In this document: in pieces, positions 59,913-64,000 of the stretch
How positions within the stretch are numbered: position 1 is the first letter of the stretch
How the letters are laid out: every line of letters starts with the position of its first letter
DNA from: CBDCNP01 sp965222425
GTDB lineage: Bacteria; Acidobacteriota; Vicinamibacteria; Marinacidobacterales; DATDRI01
Direction of reading: 5' to 3'
DNA length: 64,000 nt
Assembly (NCBI GenBank): GCA_965222425.1
Contig: CBDCTW010000002.1
Span: 91,813-155,812, forward strand
Made by a program: the position numbers and the translations under genes
The notes under the pieces: generated by a model
Databases searched by the model: none
What the model was told of the DNA's origin: nothing
The model's input: only the letters and a program-made list of their open reading frames with translations

Positions 59913-61012
59913 GTCGGTTCTCCTGGGAGCTCCTTCAAGAAGGAGATCGGGTCTTCAAGATCTGCAACGCCTGCCGCTACTGCGAGGGTTTCTGCGCCGT
60001 GTTCCCCGCGATGGAAAGGCGGCTCGAGTTATCACCGGGGGACGTGAACTACCTGGCCCACCTGTGCCACGACTGCGGCGAGTGTTACTACTCGTGTCCG
60101 TATGCACCGCCACACGAGTTCGATTTGAATCTTCCGCGTGTCCTCGCCGAGGTGAGGCGGGAATCGTACAAGCGATTCGCTTGGCCCAACCTTCTGTCGG
60201 AGTGGCTCAACCGCACCGGCCCCGCGCTCAGTCTCGCTCTCGTCGGGGTCCCCGCGTTATTCCTGATCGGAGCGCTGTGGTTCACTCAGCCTGCGGTCTT
60301 CTTCTCGTCACATTCCGTCTCCGAGGGCTCTTTCTACAGGATCATTCCTCACACAGTTATGGTCTCAGGCTTCGGTTTGGTCGGACTTTTCGTGCTTTTC
60401 GCTCTGGCGTTGGGCTTTGCCGCCTTCTGGCGCGACATCGGCGAAGGATGGAGGACTTTTCTCAATCTTCCGGTGCTGGGTCAAGCGGTATTTGATGCCC
60501 TGCGTTTGAGGTATCTCGATGGGGGAGGGGAGGGCTGCGCGTATCCCGACGAAGTCCCTTCTCACGCACGTCGCGGTTTTCACCATTTGACCTTTTACGG
60601 TTTCGCCTTGTGCTTCGCCGCGACCACGGTGGCGGCGCTCTACCACAACGTTCTCGGCTGGCAGGCACCTTACCCCTTCTTCAGCGTTCCCGTGCTGCTG
60701 GGCACGGTTGGCGGCGTGGGGTTACTCATCGGGCCGGTGGGTCTGCTCTGGTTGAAGTCGGTTCGCAACCCCGACACGAGTAACGAAGGGCAAACCGGTA
60801 TGGACGTCGCCTTTCTGGTGCTCTTGTTTCTAACGAGCCTCACCGGCATGTTGCTGCTCGCGCTCCGCGAGACGGCGGCCATGAGCGTCACACTGGTCGT
60901 GCACCTTGGCATCGTGATGGGACTGTTCCTGACGATGCCTTATGGTAAGTTCGTGCACGGCATCTATCGTCTCGGAGCTCTCGTGCGGAACGCAAGGGAA
61001 GAGCGCATGTGA
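59909..61012 (+). CDS. tcuB: Membrane Fe-S electron-transfer protein (TcuB); start uncertain
   Basis: About 367 residues in the frame that ends at 61012. The N-terminal ferredoxin part reads KICNACRYCEGFCAVFPAME and LCHDCGECYYSCPYAPPHE: eight Cys for two 4Fe-4S clusters. Six hydrophobic helices follow. It re-oxidises TcuA and passes electrons to quinone. The frame has no ATG, GTG or TTG before the clusters. The ATG with a ribosome site (59899, GGAGG at 59885) is in another frame, so a one-base indel between about 59905 and 59935, or a CTG start at 59909, must be assumed. ATG 59999 would lose the first cluster. Confidence 0.8.
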   Translation: MSRFSWELLQEGDRVFKICNACRYCEGFCAVFPAMERRLELSPGDVNYLAHLCHDCGECYYSCPYAPPHEFDLNLPRVLAEVRRESYKRFAWPNLLSEWLNRTGPALSLALVGVPALFLIGALWFTQPAVFFSSHSVSEGSFYRIIPHTVMVSGFGLVGLFVLFALALGFAAFWRDIGEGWRTFLNLPVLGQAVFDALRLRYLDGGGEGCAYPDEVPSHARRGFHHLTFYGFALCFAATTVAALYHNVLGWQAPYPFFSVPVLLGTVGGVGLLIGPVGLLWLKSVRNPDTSNEGQTGMDVAFLVLLFLTSLTGMLLLALRETAAMSVTLVVHLGIVMGLFLTMPYGKFVHGIYRLGALVRNAREERM

Positions 61013-61022
61013 GCCTGTGAGG

Positions 61023-62006
61023 ATGAGAAACCATACGATCCGGCCTGTGCTTGGTTTGCTGGTAGCGCTCTCTCTCGGGATCGGACTCTGGCACTGTGCC
61101 GACTCGGCCGACTCGGATAGGCGGACGCTGACCATCCTAGCTCCCGCGGCGCCGGGCGGCGGCTGGGATCAGACGTCGCGGGCCATGCAACAGGTGCTCC
61201 GAGACACCGCGCTGGTTCCGTCCGTTCAAGTCTTGAACGTCCCGGGTGCCGGTGGAGTCATCGGACTGGCACAATTGGTGGAAACCAACCAGGGCGATCC
61301 GGACATCCTGATGGCCACCGGTTTGATCATGGTGGGGGCCATCCTGACCAACAAATCGCCGGTGACTTTAGATCAGGTCACACCGATCGCTCGGCTGACC
61401 GGTGAGTACGAGGTCCTGGTCGTGCCAGCCGCGTCGCCGCACCAAACCTTGTCGGAATTCATCGACTCGTGGAGGGACGCGCCGGGGGATTGGGCGATTG
61501 CGGGAGGTTCGGCGGGCGGCACCGACCACATGCTGGCCGGATTGTTGGCCAAGGCGGTCGGCGTCGAAGTCGGCAAGGTCAACTACCTGCCTCACTCGGG
61601 AGGAGGCGAGTCCATGGCCTTGTTGCTCGGAGGTCATGTGGCAGCAGGGATCAACGGCTACGCCGAGCTCATCCCGTTCATCGAGGCCGGTAGCTTGAGG
61701 CCGCTGGCCATCTCCAGCGAGGAGCGCCTCCCGGGTGTGGACATTCCGACGTTTCTTGAAGAGGGTGTCGAGCTCTCGCTGACCAATTGGCGCGGCGTCG
61801 CGGCGGCTCCAGGCATCACGAGCAAGCAGCGTGCCGATTTGGTTTCTCTCGTTGGCCGAATGCACGCGTCGGAGGAATGGAAGACGGTGTTGGAGAAGAA
61901 CAGCTGGATCGATATGTATCTAGTGGGCCTTGAGCTCGACGCTTTTCTCGAACAGGAACATACCCGCGTGACGGGTGTGCTTCAATCGATCGGTCTCGTA
62001 GACTAA
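61023..62006 (+). CDS. tctC: Tripartite tricarboxylate transporter substrate-binding protein (TctC), system 2
   Basis: 327 residues from ATG 61023. The N-terminal hydrophobic segment ends WHC, a possible lipobox (Cys about 25). LTILAPAAPGGGWDQTSRAM and LNVPGAGGVIGLAQLV are the carboxylate-binding loop motifs; GGSAGGTDHMLAGLLAKAVG is the middle lobe. Diverged from system 1, so it probably binds a different acid. Ten bases after tcuB. Confidence 0.9.
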   Translation: MRNHTIRPVLGLLVALSLGIGLWHCADSADSDRRTLTILAPAAPGGGWDQTSRAMQQVLRDTALVPSVQVLNVPGAGGVIGLAQLVETNQGDPDILMATGLIMVGAILTNKSPVTLDQVTPIARLTGEYEVLVVPAASPHQTLSEFIDSWRDAPGDWAIAGGSAGGTDHMLAGLLAKAVGVEVGKVNYLPHSGGGESMALLLGGHVAAGINGYAELIPFIEAGSLRPLAISSEERLPGVDIPTFLEEGVELSLTNWRGVAAAPGITSKQRADLVSLVGRMHASEEWKTVLEKNSWIDMYLVGLELDAFLEQEHTRVTGVLQSIGLVD

Positions 62007-62021
62007 TCACGTCGATTCGTT

Positions 62022-62480
62022 TTGGCGGATTTCGCGGTAGGGCTCGTGGCAGTCGGGCTCGGGATCTATTTGGCCGTCGGAAGCTTTACTATTCAACTCG
62101 GATCCGGCTACGACCGGTTCGGGCCTCGGTTCTTTCCATACCTCGTAGCTGCCGGCCTGATTTTGTCGGGGAGCTGGCTCGCGCTGGCCGCCCGGCGGCG
62201 TAGGAGCACCGGGCACGACGAAGGCGTCGTCGCTCGCACGGACTGGTCGCCGCTCGGCTGGCTGAGCCTCGGCTTGCTGCTTAGTTTCGTTCTCTTCGAG
62301 ATCGCCGGGTTCGTTCTGAGCTCGAGCGTTCTTTTCTGGATGGCGGCTCGCTCCTTTCAGAGCAAGCGTCCCATTCGCGATGCCGTCGTGGCGCTCGTGC
62401 TGTCGACGCTGGTCTACTTCACGTTTACGAAGGGCCTCGGACTCGTTCTCCCCGCGGGCGTTCTCGGCTGGTTGTCCTGA
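62022..62480 (+). CDS. tctB: Tripartite tricarboxylate transporter small subunit (TctB), system 2
   Basis: 152 residues, TTG start 62022 (15 bases after tctC). Four membrane segments: AVGLVAVGLGIYLAVGSF, FFPYLVAAGLILSGSWLALA, WLSLGLLLSFVLFEIAGFVL, AVVALVLSTLVYFTFTKGLG. GPRFFPYLVAAGL is the TctB signature. Complete. Confidence 0.85.
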   Translation: MADFAVGLVAVGLGIYLAVGSFTIQLGSGYDRFGPRFFPYLVAAGLILSGSWLALAARRRRSTGHDEGVVARTDWSPLGWLSLGLLLSFVLFEIAGFVLSSSVLFWMAARSFQSKRPIRDAVVALVLSTLVYFTFTKGLGLVLPAGVLGWLS

Positions 62481-62500
62481 AGATATCGGACTGAGTCCTG

Positions 62501-63220
62501 ATGGATTCCCTTCTTCTGCTCGTGCAAGGATTCGGCACGGCGCTGCAACCGGAGAATCTTCTGTGGGCTTTCTTCGGCGTCCTGCTGGGAACGGCGGTCG
62601 GTATTCTTCCGGGCATCGGCCCCGCGCTGACGGTGGCGCTCCTCCTACCGGTTACTTACGAGCTCGAGCCCGTGAGCGCCTTCATCATGTTCGCCGGTAT
62701 CTACTACGGGGCCATGTACGGGGGTTCGACGACGTCGATTCTCATGAACACGCCCGGCGAGAGCGGTAGCATCATCACCGCGCTCGAAGGGAACAAGATG
62801 GCGCGCGCCGGGCGCGCCTCGGCGGCGCTCGCCACCGCCGCGATCGGGTCCTTCGTCGCCGGAACGCTGGGCACCATCGGGCTCACCTTCGCGGCTCCGG
62901 TGCTGGCCCGCTTCGCGCTCGCCTTCGGTCCGGCAGACTACTTCGCGCTCATGGTGCTGGGCTTCACGACGATCTCGGCGGTGCTGGGAGACTCGACGAT
63001 CAAAGGACTCGTGAGTCTTTTTTTTGGCCTCGCTCTGGGACTGGTGGGTATCGATCTGCAAACGGGTCAGGCTCGTTACACGCTCGGTCTGCCGCAGCTG
63101 CTCGACGGCATTCACGTGGTGGTGGTGGTCGGCCTGCTCGCGGTGGGCGAGACACTCTACATGGCATCGCGGCTTCGAGACGAGGGCACGATCTTGAAGG
63201 TCGCGGTTGGACCTGGATGA
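62501..63220 (+). CDS. tctA: TctA, system 2, N-terminal half (frameshifted gene)
   Basis: 239 residues: GTAVGILPGIGPALTVALLL and YGGSTTSILMNTPGESGSII match the first half of TctA. The frame ends at TGA 63218-63220 right where TctA normally continues into a loop (…KVAVGPG) before the second half. The second half is present in the next frame, starting with ATG 63217 (ATGA overlap). Together 490 residues, near the 501 of the intact copy at 54724. One missing or extra base near 63210-63217 explains the split. Confidence 0.85.
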   Translation: MDSLLLLVQGFGTALQPENLLWAFFGVLLGTAVGILPGIGPALTVALLLPVTYELEPVSAFIMFAGIYYGAMYGGSTTSILMNTPGESGSIITALEGNKMARAGRASAALATAAIGSFVAGTLGTIGLTFAAPVLARFALAFGPADYFALMVLGFTTISAVLGDSTIKGLVSLFFGLALGLVGIDLQTGQARYTLGLPQLLDGIHVVVVVGLLAVGETLYMASRLRDEGTILKVAVGPG

Positions 63221-63972
63221 CACGGAGCGACTGGGTCCGTTCCTGGAAACCGTGGCTTCGTGGCACGGCCCTGGGCTTTCCCCTCGGGGCTCTGCCGACG
63301 GGAGGCGCGGAAGTCCCGACGTTCCTTTCTTACTTGGTGGAGAAGCGGCTCAGCAAGAAACCGGAGGAGTTCGGTAAGGGGGCCATCGAGGGCGTCGCCG
63401 GGCCCGAGGCGGCCAACAACGCCGCCGCAGCAAGCGTGCTCGTTCCCTTGCTGACGCTCGGCCTGCCCACATCCTCGACCGCCGCCATCTTGTTGGCAGC
63501 CTTCCAGCAGTTCAACCTTCAGCCCGGTCCTCTTATCTTCACGACGAATCCTTCTCTGGTCTGGGGACTGATCGCGAGTCTCTACGTGGGCAACCTGATG
63601 TTGTTGCTCCTGAATCTACCGCTCGCGCCCGTCTGGGCTCGGCTGCTGGAGATTCCGCAGCCTCTCCTCTATGGAGGCATCCTCGTCTTCGCCACGCTGG
63701 GGACGTACAGCTTGAACAACTCCGTTTTCGACGTCGGCCTCATGTACCTCATTGGAGTGGTCGGTTTCGTCATGCGTCGCGTCGAGATTCCGGTTGCTCC
63801 GGCGATCATCGGTATGATTCTGGGACCTTTGGCCGAGCAACAATTCCGGCGCGCGCTGGCGATCTCTCAGGGTGATGCGCTCGTTTTCCTCACCCGCCCA
63901 CTGTCTGCGACGCTCCTGTTGCTGGCCATATCGGTTCTGATCCTTATCCCTCTATATCGTCGGCATAAATGA
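63217..63972 (+). CDS. tctA: TctA, system 2, C-terminal half (frameshifted gene)
   Basis: 251 residues from ATG 63217, starting TRSDWVRSWKPWLRGTALGF, which in TctA lies at about residue 240. GKGAIEGVAGPEAANNAAAA and LLTLGLPTSSTAAILLAAF are the second-half TctA motifs, followed by helices to the end. Whether it is made from its own start by coupling, giving a two-piece TctA, or is a damaged gene cannot be told from sequence. Confidence 0.85.
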   Translation: MTRSDWVRSWKPWLRGTALGFPLGALPTGGAEVPTFLSYLVEKRLSKKPEEFGKGAIEGVAGPEAANNAAAASVLVPLLTLGLPTSSTAAILLAAFQQFNLQPGPLIFTTNPSLVWGLIASLYVGNLMLLLLNLPLAPVWARLLEIPQPLLYGGILVFATLGTYSLNNSVFDVGLMYLIGVVGFVMRRVEIPVAPAIIGMILGPLAEQQFRRALAISQGDALVFLTRPLSATLLLLAISVLILIPLYRRHK

Positions 63973-63973
63973 C

Positions 63974-64000
63974 ATGAATCGATTGAGCAATTTTTTGCTG
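63974..64000 (+). CDS. Possible start of a further gene, cut by the window edge
   Basis: ATG 63974 follows the TctA stop by one base and reads NRLSNFLL, which could begin a signal peptide or membrane helix. Too short to classify. Confidence 0.25.

Noticed and set aside
1..64000. tRNA or rRNA genes
   Set aside because: No T-loop/acceptor patterns or rRNA stretches were recognised in the intergenic regions on reading both strands by eye; a covariance-model search was not possible here.

Overview
The window is one 64 kb piece of a moderately GC-rich Gram-negative genome. The gene content points to Acidobacteriota or a similar heterotrophic phylum (inference from family content, not from a marker gene). 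It has CRTAC1-like FG-GAP/ASPIC proteins, PD40-propeller amidohydrolases, Asp-box 'sortilin-like' proteins, several S9 peptidases, a DUF885 protein, a DUF4388-DnaJ-TPR protein and two tripartite tricarboxylate transporters. No rRNA, tRNA or CRISPR array was seen.

Layout. 0-16 kb: envelope and secreted proteins (TPR-metallopeptidase, M23 peptidase coupled to a sugar-nucleotide epimerase, DUF4388-DnaJ-TPR protein, amidohydrolases, FG-GAP/thioredoxin protein, porin, MFS transporter, FAD oxidoreductase). 16.6-27.2 kb: a mobile-element zone. A complete IS21-type element (5-bp target duplication CTCCC) interrupts an HNH-nuclease-like gene. Next come a remnant of a tyrosine-recombinase (RIT-like) element, a decapitated propeller gene, a two-domain lipoprotein, and an IS481-type element seated in the loop of a palindromic hairpin and itself opened by a segment carrying an IS256-type element. 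27.4-33.3 kb: a compact core-metabolism operon icd-mdh-sucC-sucD-ndk-dcd-dUTPase-like. 33.3-34.8 kb: two VapBC toxin-antitoxin pairs head to head, with mirror-image promoters and predicted leaderless starts. 34.8-38 kb: RidA, VOC protein, sodium symporter, PfpI-like protein. 38-47.8 kb: a leftward five-gene operon for amino-acid/peptide use (APC permease, FAD oxidoreductase, S9 peptidase, DUF885, Asp-box protein). 47.9-53 kb: an S9 peptidase behind an (ATTAC)7 repeat, a truncated tandem copy of it, an amidohydrolase and an FAD oxidoreductase. 53.2-64 kb: a rightward carboxylate cluster with two TctCBA transporters around MmgE/PrpD, an SDR, TcuA and TcuB.

A recurrent theme is gene damage at positions that should be coding: in-frame stops at 4500, 7311 and 13371, an N-terminally truncated amidohydrolase, apparent internal deletions, a frameshifted second TctA, a TcuB without a proper in-frame start, an antitoxin whose expected ATG reads ATA, and genes cut by mobile elements. 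Either this is a genome in active decay with many mobile elements, or it is an assembly with a raised error rate; read-level checks would decide. Most other genes look intact, many with overlapping stop/start codons.
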